Positions 1 to 11,399 of a stretch of 64,000 nucleotides of DNA are shown piece after piece (positions within the stretch are counted from its first letter, which is position 1; the number at the start of each line of letters is the position of its first letter). The stretch is from NCBI GenBank assembly GCA_039881145.1, contig JAYKKI010000090.1, positions 4,995,501 through 5,059,500 on the forward strand. The letters are read 5' to 3'. The notes beneath the pieces are model-generated. The model did not search any database, was not told the DNA's origin, and saw only the letters and a list, made by a program, of their open reading frames with translations. This stretch comes from Druceiella hillmani (taxonomy: Eukaryota; Arthropoda; Insecta; Lepidoptera; Hepialidae). Position numbers and translations under genes: made by a program.

Positions 1-47
<47 letters not shown>

Positions 48-50
48 ATA
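1..50. repeat. (TA)n(TG)n microsatellite at window edge
   Basis: Pure TA dinucleotides pass into about ten TG dinucleotides. The tract is cut by the window start, so its true length is unknown. Confidence 0.95.
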
Positions 51-332
51 TCCTATGTCAAATGCGAAATAAAATTCGGAATGCTTGAAACGTTCTCTTT
101 CAGTTATATCCCACACGATACACGAAATGTGAAAAAAAATATTGATGACAACTTATACCCTCAAAGATTCCTTTATGAGAATATTTAAGGGTTTATCTAT
201 TAAAATATATGTTATTATGTAATTACATTATCAGATACATGCAGACTAATACGCCATTACATTACATTTTAAATTTTCAGATCGAACGCTTTCGGAGAAA
301 AGTGTTGGAAACATTAAAAGCAATGTGTCGAA

Positions 333-377
333 AAGTATGTTCCATAAAATTCTAAAATTATTTTATGGAACATACTT
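333..377. repeat. Perfect 18-bp hairpin
   Basis: Arms 333-350 and 360-377 are exact reverse complements around a 9-nt loop. In the inverted copy of this module near 45,800 the corresponding sequence forms only an imperfect palindrome. Confidence 0.9.
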
Positions 378-900
378 ATATTTTGACATCTTTATAACTC
401 ACATATTTAATTGATACAAGTATTTAAAAAAAAAATTAATACTTCATTTACTTTTCTAAAATTCCTGTATGAACATTTTTGAGTATACATGTGAGTTAGC
501 ATGTTTTATAACTATGAAAATTTCAAGTTTATATGTTAAGCAGTTTTTGAGAAAAATGGATGTGACGAATAACTACACGGCCAGATACAGGAATGATTTT
601 ACATTAGTTCCGTTTTTCTCCATTTCACCCTGAAAATTGAATATTAATTTCTTCTATTAGGTCCGAAGCATTCCCGAAACTATCACTTTCATAAATTAAC
701 ACGTTTAATAAAGAAGATTCTAATGAAACTATGATATTTTTTTCAACCGGACAATTTTTAAATAAGTATACGAAAGTATAAATCTGCTTACAATTTTCAG
801 CGCAAATCTTGCGTTATTGCGAAACCGAGTAAAATGGGCGAAGAAGAATTAAATAAAAAAATATAAGTTGTAGCTCCACTGAGATACACGGCAAAAATAC

Positions 901-1666
901 TATTTCAGAGATAGATGCATTTTGTTTCATTACACCTAATTAAATTTTACAGAGATACATTTTGTTTCATTACACCTAATTAAATTTTAATATTTCAGAG
1001 ATAGATGCATTTTGTTTAATTACACCTAATTAAATTTTAATATTTCAGAGATAGATGCATTTTGTTTCATTACACCTAATTAAATTTTAATATTTCAGAG
1101 ATAGATGCATTTTGTTTAATTACACCTAATTAAATTTTAATATTTCAGAGATAGATGCATTTTGTTTCATTACACCTAATTAAATTTTAATATTTCAGAG
1201 ATAGATGCATTTTGTTTCATTACACCTAATTAAATTTTAATATTTCAGAGATAGATGCATTTTGTTTCATTACACCTAATTAAATTTTAATATTTCAGAG
1301 ATAGATGCATTTTGTTTCATTACACCTAATTAAATTTTAATATTTCAGAGATAGATGCATTTTCTTTCATTACACCTAATTAAATTTTAATATTTCAGAG
1401 ATAGATGCATTTTGTTTCATTACACCTAACTAAATTTTAATATTTCAGAGATAGATGCATTTTGTTTCATTACACCTAATTAAATTTTACAGAGATGCAT
1501 TTTGTTTCATTACACCTAATTAAATTTTACAGAGATGCATTTTGTTTCATTACACCTAATTAAATTTTAATATTTCAGAGATAGATGCATTTTGTTTCAT
1601 TACACCTAATTAAATTTTAATATTTCAGAGATAGATGCATTTTGTTTCATTACACCTAATTAAATT
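901..1666 (+). repeat. 50-bp minisatellite, 16 copies
   Basis: Counting the recurring word tacacctaat gives 16 units. Thirteen are 50 bp or close to it, and three steps are only 40 bp (931 to 971, 1,471 to 1,511 and 1,511 to 1,551), where the word aatatttcag is lost. Units are almost identical, with a few single-base variants (for example near 1,016, 1,116, 1,364 and 1,430), which suggests recent expansion or homogenisation. Each full unit carries a TAATTA word and a tttcag|AG string resembling a 3' splice acceptor. The array is missing from the homologous module at 45.2-46.5 kb. Confidence 0.97.
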
Positions 1667-2189
1667 AACGTCTTGAAGTAACTGTTTGCAGCATCACCTT
1701 TACAGCTGTATCATCGGGTATAAAAATAATAATTATATTGTAATAAAAATTAATAACTTTCAAATTCGGATAATTCTTTAAGTCGTTGGTAAAATCAAAA
1801 GTGTAAACCCCGCCTTTTGTTTTTTTTATAAATAAATGATTATTCGAAAAAGTCAAAAAAGTGCGGAACCGAACTAAGAAACAGATTCCGAACACAAAAT
1901 AGAAGTATTTATAGACGATTATTAATAACATTTAAACTATTTGAAAAATTATTCTGTAACTATTTCTATTGCGATAATGAAATATCACCAAAATCGTGCC
2001 CTATCGTAATTGTGCCCTATGGAGTACCCTCATTAGTGCATACAGATCATTTGACCGAGATGCATGTCATTTTATGAAAAATAAATTTAAGTCACACTAA
2101 AAATTAAGATAATTAAATGTGATATAATTTTTTACTTATAGGAAGATTGCTTCATTCCATAAAGATATTTTTAAAGTTAATAACTTGTA

Positions 2190-2270
2190 AAATTACCCAA
2201 GGTATAATTACTTCTACCCTCAAAACCTGAAGCTAGTGCGCTACTTGGTAACAAAGCATACACTCGGGAT
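2190..2270 (-). repeat. Module C, copy 1
   Basis: A short conserved module whose plus orientation reads, in outline, cccgagtgtgtg, then ttaccaactag, then cctcaggttttgag, then taattataccttgggtaattttac. It is inverted here. Related copies lie at 14,225-14,310, 45,235-45,325 and 53,210-53,300. Confidence 0.65.
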
Positions 2271-2279
2271 TGATAAAAA

Positions 2280-2560
2280 AGCGGTTAGTCGGTAACAAAG
2301 TACATAATGCAATATTTATTTCAAACACAATGAAGAAAAACCACATTACCTTTTGTCCTTTAAAGTTGTTCGTTGTGCTTTGGAAATATTTTAGTCAATA
2401 CTTACATAAAATTATCAATATTCAGTGTAAAGGAAATGTGATATACCGCTGAAACCAAATAAATTTCCCCTCAGTATTTCTAGAAAAGAATTTTTACTTC
2501 ACTAAGCAATGGATTAATTTAGTATAAATAACATTTGTGCGAGATAAATGTTAACAAATG
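2280..2560 (+). repeat. Module A, copy 1
   Basis: Closely similar to 17,830-18,107 in the same orientation; the part nearest module C also matches 45,130-45,235 inverted. Shared landmarks include a ttaaagttg word followed by ttgttcgttgt or ttggtcgttgt, and a ccgctgaaac word. It runs directly into module B here. The 60-residue frame inside it (2,270-2,452) is not preserved in the second copy, so it is treated as non-coding. Confidence 0.75.
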
Positions 2561-3340
2561 TTTAATGCACGAACATATAATTTTCATAATTGTTTATCGT
2601 CTTTAATATATAAGTATATAAGGTGGACTTATTGCAGGCGCAATGTCTTCCAATCAACCAAAACAGCGAGTAAAAAATGTGTTATGTGTTATGAAAGATT
2701 GCTGCAAGTTGTTTACTATGTAATTACAAATTATAAGAAACAATTAAGAAATGCATCAACTTACACGCGCACTTTCAATGGACCTACAATTATGGAAGTA
2801 TGATATGCACCTTACTAAAATTGATAAATAGGCGAGCTGAGATTACAACCAGGAAAAACCATTTACCCTTTTTTTCACTCAAGAAAAGATCTCGAATATA
2901 TGAATTAGAGAAGACACGTTTTCTGATTATTTTCATTTAATAAAGAAGACAGTGAAAATACAATGTTTCTTCACCCCACGGAATTGCCTCCATATCCCCT
3001 TGCTCTTTGAACGGCGCTATAGCCCCACCCCCCCTCCACTGACTCTTCTCCAAATATGTTATTCACTTCCTTATCATTCATAAACCGCTCGTAAAATGAT
3101 CCGCGCCACCCTTTCAGGGTAAAAGGTTCCTTTTCAGCTCCCATAAACATGAAACGAGGAATTTGTATTTTAGCATTCAAACTTTTTTTGCGTGAAACAG
3201 AATCCACATTTTGGTTAATCAAATACGGAGAGCCAGAGTCGTAAATCGTAAATTGAACGAGATGGATGGAGATCGGCGTTTTTTTTATAATAATTCTTCG
3301 GAGGAACATGTATTTATTTAACATCGTTTTTGGAATTTAA
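2560..3340 (-). repeat. Module B, copy 1, with a residual open frame
   Basis: A unit of about 780 bp that recurs at 19,560-20,490 (plus) and 63,370-64,000 (plus). Read on the minus strand, 3,324-2,971 is open for 117 codons. Its core, from a PRF motif through EPFTLKGWR, SFYERFM and NNIFGEES, is also open in the 19,648-19,836 copy with only a few substitutions. The 63.5 kb copy has in-frame stops. Conservation of frame in two of three copies hints at descent from a coding sequence, but I recognise no protein family. A transposon-derived fragment is the most economical reading. Confidence 0.55.
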
Positions 3341-3442
3341 AATAAAGGCTAAGAAAATTCTCTTTGATCGATAATTTTTTAAAGAAATCCACTACCGAAT
3401 ATATTTGGCGTTAATTTTGTAGAAATCTATCATTCACAATCA

Positions 3443-3620
3443 AATGAAACTACTTGATATAGTATTATTTCTACTTTATTTAATTTTTTTACCACGACCC
3501 AAGTTTTGTTGTATTACAATATCTTCAGGTGGACAATTAGCAAAGAAAAAATCTTCGCTAGTTACCCACCTGAAGATAGTATATTATAATATTAAATCCA
3601 CTATTTTTAAAACCCATGTC
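3443..3620. mobile_element. Fold-back MITE, copy 1 (one end degraded)
   Basis: Begins with the family end AAATGAAACTAC, followed by the tail tagtattatttctacttt and a ccacgaccYaagtttt block. The middle holds a 12-bp hairpin (atcttcaggtgg with ccacctgaagat). The far terminal repeat seen in the 54.5 kb copy is missing here. It lies at the mirror position of the 63.1 kb copy, so the insertion predates the palindrome duplication. Confidence 0.75.
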
Positions 3621-3649
3621 GATTTTAATTGTCACTTGTTATCTGTTTG

Positions 3650-4385
3650 CAGAAAAAGGTTCAGAAACAGAAAATTACAATGAGGAATAGTGTGTGAAAT
3701 CGAGGGGTAAATTGAACAATAAATAATACACAAAAAAGCTGCTGACACATAAAGCACACATAATACACAAAAAGCTGACATTATATCCGAATAATAAGAA
3801 AAACTTCGATATTATATTTGAATTATTTATATGTCTTAAATAAAACCTTTAAAGTGCGAATAGAACTCGCACTACGAGGATTTTATGCACACTTATACTC
3901 CATTCAATTTGAAAAGGGAATGTTTATAGACAATCAGATTTGATAGTTCAGGTATTGTAAAGTTTTTTCCTATATTCACGTTAGTAATTTAATGCGGATT
4001 TATTTAGCATTTGTGATTGAAAAATATATTTATAATAACTTGCATGTTTACACTGTACACATACGTAACTTATATTATATAGGTTATATTTTATATTTAA
4101 GAGAAATTCATATAAGTAAAATAGAGTGTTTTGAATAATTTACAAATATTACTGTTACGTAAAAAACATATAATAAAACAATACCAAAAATTTCCATAGA
4201 AATAGTAGTTTAACTAAATGTTAAAGTATATGGAAAATTATTACAAAGTAATCACAAAATACCTAATTTTTAAGTAATCATTGTATATATAATTTTTCAA
4301 AAACGAAATAATGTATAAAAATTGACGAAATATGATAATATTATACACAAAAAATATACTGCATACATACAATTACATCACAATA
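3650..4385. other. Arm-conserved AT-rich non-coding stretch
   Basis: Pairs with about 62,290-63,010 in reverse complement. It is AT-rich, with no open frame, hairpin or tandem array that I can support. Confidence 0.6.
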
Positions 4386-4465
4386 AATCTAGGCTTCACA
4401 CCGATATCCAAAGATGATGGAATGCTATTGCCGGCGAGGCCGGCCTTTTGCCGATATCACTGAGA
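4385..4465. other. GC-rich conserved island, left copy
   Basis: About 80 bp that differ from the right-arm copy (62,205-62,290) at only about two positions. It contains GCCGGCGAGGCCGGCC, an interrupted GCCGGC pair, flanked on both sides by GATATC words. It is far richer in GC than its surroundings. The function is unknown. It could be a transposon remnant or a conserved protein- or RNA-level element. Confidence 0.7.
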
Positions 4466-5340
4466 AATAGTATAACAGAACATATCATATCTATATACGT
4501 ATATATGTGTTATACATAAATTGGAATAAGTGGGCATACAATAACCAAAAAAATATAATTGATCTTCTATACTTTGGACAAGAAGTTTTTCCCTTGTGAA
4601 CATATAAATAACGAATATCGCAAATAATTATACTAGTTTGCCCTTGGATTAATTCAGATTTGTTAGTCCTACTTACATTTACATATGTTAGGTTTCGTAT
4701 TTGTGCAATAGGCGGACAGATAGATAATTATACGAACCCGCATTAGTTGTCCTCAAAATAAAAACTAATAATTTAATTTTACCAGACATACATATCCGAA
4801 TGGAGAATAAGTTTATTGCCCTGCAAAATTCATAAACACAGATCGGCATTTTGATCTGATAAACTGATGATTTTATATCGGACGAAAGTATAGTTTTCAA
4901 ATAATATTGCAAGCTAAGTCTCAAAGTGTATTGACCTTAAAAATGGGTATTACATTTCTTCTCTTTCTAATATTTATTAAATGTTTTTTTAGATTATTCA
5001 AGTTGTATAAAAATTAATAAAGATATGTCAATTTTAAATAGATATTTAATTATTTATCGAACATTACATTACATTCTCCTCAGCCATTGACATGCATATA
5101 TTACTTTTTAAAATACTTGTACGAAATTACAGAAGTGGATATGTGTTTTCTTTTCAGAATAATATTTCAATTATCATATTATTTTCCGCTTAATACACTA
5201 TGCCTCTATGCCACTATGCTCATAACCCGTTTTCTTTTTGTAAGACTATTAAAATGCGTCATAACAAATCACTGTAAATGCACTATAATGTATATAAATA
5301 CAATAAAGGCTGTGTTTCCGGGGATTAGAGTAGGGTAATT
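4466..5340. other. Arm-conserved AT-rich stretch without recognised genes
   Basis: Matches 60,890-61,620 in reverse complement, for example the cattacattacattctcctcagcc region near 5,065. Short frames at 4,688-4,924 and 5,087-5,338 are not kept open across both arms in any convincing way, so I call none of them genes. Confidence 0.55.
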
Positions 5341-6350
5341 CAGTATGATATTGTCTGTTCCGAACTCCGTTCAACAATTATTTCAATCCTTGTAGCAAGA
5401 AAATGTAGAAACGAGAAAAGGAAAAGAAAAACTTAGACAAGGAAAAAGAAAAAATAACCAAAAAGGCCAAGGCAGAGACAAAATGACCCATTAGTTAAAT
5501 GGCCATATTATCCTTATATGAGCGGCCAACTTTTAATGGATTTTAACATTAAAACTTTTCCTAATGTTTTTGAAAAAATATGTCTAACATTAAGAATAAT
5601 CTACAAAAATATAAACCAAAATAAGAGCAAAAGCTCAGTTTTTGTAAAAAACATCCTAAAGTACATATATGATTTGTAGGCTACACTGGAAAATATTGCA
5701 GTACCAACACTTATTTGAAAAGAAAATAACATGCCACAGTGTGTGTTTAATTATGTATACGCCAAATATAACATGAGAATATCTATATATAATAGCATCT
5801 CATCTAGTAATATAACAGCGTAAGCTGGTACATTGCCCATATCTTACCCTAACGCCTTATAAATTTAATGAAAAGCATATATGCTCTAGGCTTTTTCAGC
5901 GCCGAAATTTCGAATATTTTCACGAAATGTTTGACACACCTGCTAATATCGCCAAAAAAATGGAACATTGTCAATTTTTATCACTTAAAATATCACAATT
6001 CGTGTCCGTACAATAATGGTGTAATACTTGTATTTGTAACATCTTTTATAGTGAAAATATCTGAAGTTAATGTTTTGATTATGTATATAGTTTTATAATC
6101 CTCTGGGTATAATACAATGAATTTTATAAATAGTCATCAACTGATCAAATATTATTTTTGTGCCGATCATATTTTAACTGTCAAATTCGATTGTTTTTAA
6201 ACATTATCTTTTTAAATTGAAAGGACTATAGGTGCATATAAAAATTGAAGTCTGTGAGCGTATTTAGTATTTTATTAAACTCTTTATAAACAATATTATT
6301 TTTCACTGCGTAAATAAATTGCTCACATTTTTGCATAAAGTGTTTGCGAT
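5340..6350. other. Left-arm-only segment
   Basis: The right arm skips this interval: the match resumes at about 6,355, which pairs with about 60,760. It contains only AT-rich sequence and a 76-codon frame (5,868-6,098) with no recognisable motif. It could be an insertion on the left or a deletion on the right. I see no terminal inverted repeats. Confidence 0.5.
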
Positions 6351-7084
6351 AAAATTGTATAAACCCAAATAAAACATGTACCAATTTAAATCTTGCACAT
6401 ACGATATTACAACATAACAGATCGTATATTTTACGAGTTGTTGGATTGTTTCATGTTATTTGGCAGAGGAACGCGGTAAAGTTGTATGATTTCGTAAAAA
6501 TTGTTAAAGGAAATAAAATTCTCTTTAACTATTAAATAAATCAAGGTGACAACATTATGCATTATTATAGTTAATGCGCAGTTTTTAGATCAACTGAATG
6601 TTTAACAACTCAACAAGTTTGACTGCAGCCACGAAAAAAGTATTTAATAAACGTCTTGTTGAAAATTTATTTCAAACGAAACTTTACTCGTTCGTATGGT
6701 GGCTGAATTCATCTAAGGCAGGTCCAGAGCAAGGACTGTGAGCCACTAAGACTAGAACTATATCGAATGAATTAAATGTTTTATGCATAACTCAGCTCTA
6801 TGACTTAATATTAGCCGAGATTGAATCGATAAGGCCTAATAAAAAGTTAATATTTTTACTAATTTTTCTTCGCATGTTTAAATCAATGCTACACGAACCA
6901 ATTTATGGAGCCGTAAGACATTTAATTGTAAAAATATTTGTACATTTATTTTACGCATGATCTATTAATACACCAAAGCGTTTTAAGAGTTAAATAACTG
7001 TAAAAACGATTTGATATACTAAGAGAGTATGTGTGACATTGATGAAATAAAGTAACCTACCTGTCATTAATCAATCAATACGTA

Positions 7085-7955
7085 TCATCCCCTTCATCTG
7101 TTTATATGTATGTGTGCGATTTTTTCACTAACTACTAAATGGATTTTATTTACATTTTCATAAATAAATAGATTGATTTATGAGGAAAGTTTAAATATTT
7201 AATTTGTGAATATTTTATGAAAATTACTGAATATTTTTCAAAAAATAAGATCTTAAATAATAAATACCAATGAAATTGAAAAAAAAACAATGACGGACAG
7301 GTACTTATCTGGGAAAGCGCTTTTCAAATCATTATATTTACATGGAAGCAATGTATGGTAATATTGATCTTCCCAAAAATTCTTACAATAAAATCTGCGT
7401 CAGCATATGTATGTTTATATTGGATTGATAGGAAAATATTTAGTGTTATAATTGCATTGTTTTTTAATAATGATTCATTGTTGTTTTAATAATGATTCAT
7501 CTCTTGCACATAGTAAGTACCATTGTTATCTATAATCCATTGCGAACGTGCAAATAAAGCGTGAATTCTTTCTGCGGAAAAACTTCGAACCTGTAACTCA
7601 AAAAATATATTAAGGAATTCCTAAAAAACTCTACTCTGTCATCAAATTTCATATCCTGAATGTGATTATGTAAAGACAGAAATAAACAAAAATATGTTGA
7701 TGCAAATTCACGAAAATATGGTGGATGTGGTAGAATCTCCCAAAAAATCCTGTAATTCCTGCGAACGATATTGGCTACGTGAGAACGGAAATGCACTTTT
7801 GAGTGTTATTTGCATTTATATTGTATATATGCGCAAATACGGTCAAGTTTATTGCAGTTTATTGTCGAGTCTACAGCCGTATTTTTCTTTTTCAATTTCA
7901 GTTTTTGGAGTCGGTATCAGCTTTTTGTGTGAGCTTAGCTATTGGTACTATCGCG
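7085..7955. other. Left-arm-only segment
   Basis: Homology to the right arm stops near 7,080 (about 59,970) and resumes near 7,985 (about 59,940). Two overlapping 88-codon frames lie here on opposite strands (7,530-7,796 minus and 7,694-7,960 plus). Neither has a recognisable domain. The word gaatgatttactta occurs twice, at about 7,956 and 7,972, near the right boundary and could be a duplication scar. Confidence 0.45.
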
Positions 7956-8429
7956 AATGATTTACTTAGGGAATGATTTACTTACTGCAATACGTGTATT
8001 TTGACTAGCTACAGCTGCTGAATGATCAAAACAAAACTCTACAAAAGACAATGAAGTATATCTTCTATTTTCGCTTTCGTGTTTTAATAAATTATGATGC
8101 AGTCCGTAGCAATTGATACACATTTATGCAGTTCACCTTCACCACTTTACATACTACACCACTTCATATACCACTTTATAAACTCTAAAAAAAACGCTCA
8201 TCACTTTTTTACCAACCCAATATCTTACATAAATCCATAACAAATGCTAACTCTTTCAGCAACAAATTTTTTCAGCCCAATTTCCCAAAATTTATTACGT
8301 AAATCGTTCTTAATCCTAATGAAATTCAGTTTTAAAGTGATTTCTTCAACTCATATGGACCGAAATTTCATTTATAAGGTTTATGGTTTTTTTTATATAA
8401 ACAATTGTACACGCAAACTTTCACGCATT

Positions 8430-8660
8430 AATTGATTTCACGCGATCTTTCACGCATTTTTTTACCTACCCTTTTTATTTGATAAGAAATTTCCGTAGAA
8501 GATAATTTTATCTTTCATAAAATAAATATAATATCATGATTTCCACACACACTTTCGCCAAACTCGTAGAAAAAATATATTTTTCCCAGGGTCTCATCAA
8601 TCTTTTCCAATCGCCTCGCCGATTTGTCATAACTTAACCAAGGGTATTTTCCTCCACATA
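8430..8660 (-). pseudogene. Possible coding remnant, left copy (broken)
   Basis: Mirror of the 75-codon frame at 59,356-59,583. On the minus strand a stretch ending in TLGKIYFFYEFGESV reads in the same frame as the right copy, with mostly conservative replacements. An extra few bases upstream and a stop downstream break it. I do not recognise the family. It may be a short chance frame carried along by sequence conservation. Confidence 0.35.
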
Positions 8661-9544
8661 AATAATGGTTTCTGTATTCTATAACTATTTTGAGCTTAGA
8701 AACTCAGCGGGAGCAAAGATTAAAAAATTAAATTCAGGTTCACTTTTTACGAAATTGCAAAATCATACACAAATCAAGTGCTTCAGATATTTTAGATTTC
8801 TCTGTTGTATAATATATGTAAGTGCTAATCAATAACAATATTTAATTATCTGTTCATCGAAAATACATAATTTATTATTAACTTTATAATGCAACGGACA
8901 ATAAACTTGTCATTTAAATATTAAATACAACTCAAATAACTATATGTCATTTGTAGTGGATAATCAATTACTCCTAAGCCTGCAAATAGAAGATTCATAA
9001 AACCTTATTTTTTAATTTGATAACTACTCTAAAAGTATTTATTATGAAAAGTCACTCTTCCTTTTTAAGGTTCTGTGTCATTATATTAGTCTGTTGTCAC
9101 CGTTTTTCTAGGAACCATTTGGCGTACTTGAAATTTGGTACAGTGATACAAAATACTAACTCATACATTTTAATTTATCTCATCATTTTTTTTCTATTGT
9201 ATGTATTACACGAAATATTAAATAAAACTTGTTTTCAACAAAATTGAACTGACTTAAAATAATCAACGAATAAAAATTCCACTGAAAAGTGTAAAATAAT
9301 GAAAATATGAATATTTAGTTTGAAGTTTTGAGGTACGATATCATTTCCGGACATAAATATGTTTTTAAAATACTGCTGCTGTTAGAGATTAATGAAAACG
9401 GTTCCAAGTCAACACTTCTCTCCTCTCTTATGTACACGAACAACCACTCACAGGTAGGTGAGGCTAGATTTCACTTGGCCTGTTTTAACCAAATTGAAAC
9501 TAGCGGAGTGTTAAGCCTTGTGATATAATTAGGCCGCATCACAA

Positions 9545-9960
9545 TATTGTCAGGCTGCGGCATTGGTTCTGGAGACCAATGCTAGTAATTAAAAAACAAC
9601 AAAACCTTAAGTCTCATGATTTAAGCAGCCAATACCACCAGATCATCAGGACTGAATAGTTGAAGCCCAAAGTTTAATGATAGCGTACCTGCTTGAGACC
9701 CCCAGCATTTACTTAAAAAGAGCGAATCCTCAAGTTTCACGACTTAAGCAAGCAGTACACTAATAGCCTCAAGAATTAGAAGTCGGAACTCGGATTTTAA
9801 TGACCGAATCTCTACCTGATACCCATAATAGTCAGTACTCTAGTGCATTAGGACTAAGGAATTGGAATCTAGAGTTCAGTGACACAATCTTGTTTAAGAC
9901 CCACGATACTGCTTTAAAAAGCAGAACTTCAAGTCTCAAAAAGTTGAAAACTATATTAAA
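9545..9960 (-). repeat. ~123-bp satellite-like repeat, cluster 1
   Basis: Degenerate units share, in order, aagtYtcaYgaYttaagca, a cagtaccacca-like word, tcaggactgaa, an aacccaaaRtttaatgac-like word and tgcttgagacccacaat. The aagtctca word at about 9,608 recurs at about 9,732, which gives a period near 124. Some units lack part of the monomer. Other clusters lie at 10,650-10,970, 43,010-43,290, 56,890-57,110 and 58,490-58,905. Confidence 0.85.
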
Positions 9961-10141
9961 CACTTAACACTTACATTTGTCTGACTCTCAAATCTATAAC
10001 TGCAGCAGACAAAAGTGTGGACATTCTACTGATAGTATATGACTTATGCCTACGCGATAAGTATGTGCCTGACTAGAGCTCACCATAAAATATTTTTTCC
10101 ACTAAGCTGTAAACAGACGTTCAAAATCCACTTGATTTCGG

Positions 10142-10189
10142 CTAAGTCTCTTCAGTACACGTAAATTCGAGCACAACAAAAAGAATATA

Positions 10190-10246
<57 letters not shown>

Positions 10247-10420
10247 GCACATTTGGTTGGTAACGTACAAAATCACCACTTTTTTCCCCGATTTCTTGAG
10301 TGTTATGAAAGCTTCCAGCATGTTTCTAATAGGGTATGTAAAGAACGCGGCATTCAAGTTTCTGTTTAGTTTTCAACTGAATAATTGGCGTGTAAAAAAT
10401 TAATTAAAAACGGAAGTATC
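10142..10420. repeat. (TA)n tract within a symmetric flank
   Basis: The (TA)n run at about 10,195-10,239 is bounded by gtgcat on the left and atgcac on the right, so the whole tract can fold on itself. The open frames that cross it (10,142-10,357 minus and 10,191-10,403 plus) are dinucleotide artefacts. Confidence 0.85.
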
Positions 10421-10429
10421 TCGAAGTGA

Positions 10430-10560
10430 GCTTAGAGTGCTCGTTTCAAGAATTTCGTTTGGGATGAAAAGCCAGGGAAGCAACACGCAATATATGTACG
10501 CCGATGGATAAAGTTATGCTCTCTTACGACACAGCCAAGATTCAAAGAAGAAAATTTTGG
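10430..10560. other. Arm-conserved island, left copy
   Basis: Pairs with 57,225-57,345. Shared words include tctcgaagtgagcttagagt, aagccagggaagcaacacgc and aaaattttggtttg-like sequence. It is less AT-rich than its surroundings. No frame is kept and no RNA family is recognised. Confidence 0.55.
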
Positions 10561-10649
10561 TTTGTCCGATAAATGTCAACCAAGGTGACCCACTGCAATT
10601 GTTTTTAAAAAATTAAAAGTTTTATTGAAACAAATCCCAGATTAAACTA

Positions 10650-10970
10650 AAACAGCAGCTAATTGAGTAGTGGGAACCTTTATTTGGTGGCGAAGCCTCT
10701 GCATGAGACCTACAATATTAACTTAAAAACGAAAGATCCTCAAATTTCAACAATTAAGTAAGCAGAACCACCAAAGTGCCAAAATTGACGAATTGTAACC
10801 CAAAATTTAACGACAAACTCTTTGCTTGAGACCAACAATTCTATTTTAATAACATCAGATCCTCAAGTTTCACAGTTCAGGCAGGCAGTTTCTCTATGGT
10901 ACCAGAACTAAGCAGTTACAACCCAAATTTCGATTACAGACTTTTGCAAAGATCCACAATAATACTTTAC
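10650..10970 (-). repeat. ~123-bp satellite-like repeat, cluster 2
   Basis: Two to three degenerate units. The word gatcctcaaatttca near 10,736 recurs as gatcctcaagtttca near 10,858, a spacing of about 122 bp. It pairs with 56,890-57,110 in the right arm. Confidence 0.85.
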
Positions 10971-11399
10971 TGTTTTTAAATTAATATTGCTGTTCAGGTT
11001 TAGGGAATATTATGACGCTGTTCAATTTTAGGGAATTCTATTGTATATCTTCATTTACAAATTCCAGCCAAATTTCCATAGATCTATACTGGCAGTATAC
11101 TCTTTAAAATAAAAAAAAATAATCCAAATTTGTTGAGAAATTATAGAAATATGAGATAACATACTTAAAAAAATATAGCCGAATTGAGGACCTCATCTTT
11201 TTTAGAAGCGTGTTAAAAATCCTGGTCTACAAATTTCAAACTATTTTGTCACACAAAAACTTATATCAAATTTTGAATGTTCTGTGCCCACTCAACAAGA
11301 AGATATTGATGAAAAAAATTGACTAGTCAAGTTTCTTTGTGACATCCAAATATAAATTTTTGTGAACAGTATTAAAACCGCCTTCCCTTGAACAATTAT

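Larger units (their letters stand above)
55..2275 (+). repeat. Module P, outer copy of a dispersed complex repeat
   Basis: Pieces of this stretch recur in reverse complement and in order at 45,235-46,510. Positions 60-110 match 46,430-46,500, positions 480-600 match 45,600-45,700, and positions 1,790-1,900 match 45,440-45,560. The minisatellite at 901-1,666 is absent from the other copy. Module P is followed directly by modules A and B here, and the inner copy is likewise joined to A, so P and A behave as one repeat unit. No coding potential is recognised. The 88-residue frame at 1,665-1,931 on the minus strand is low-complexity and probably chance. The unit could be a non-autonomous transposon or a segmental duplication. 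Confidence 0.7.
6440..9960 (-). repeat. Triplicated block D, left-arm copy
   Basis: Reverse complement of 58,490-60,670 in the right arm and of a second right-side copy at 42,940-45,110. Landmarks on the minus strand, in order, are the ~123-bp repeats, a gtgagttagtat segment near 9,160, the gcttagaaactc segment near 8,695, and the taaagtaacctac and caatcctt segments near 7,050 and 6,735. It includes 9,060-9,480, which copy 3 keeps but the mirrored right-arm copy lacks. Confidence 0.75.

Noticed and set aside
10142..10403. Two overlapping open frames rich in Ile and Tyr
   Set aside because: Produced by translating a (TA)n tract. The same applies to frames at 17,177-17,359, 18,105-18,359, 32,945-33,310, 33,042-33,272, 38,880-39,071 and 40,901-41,188.
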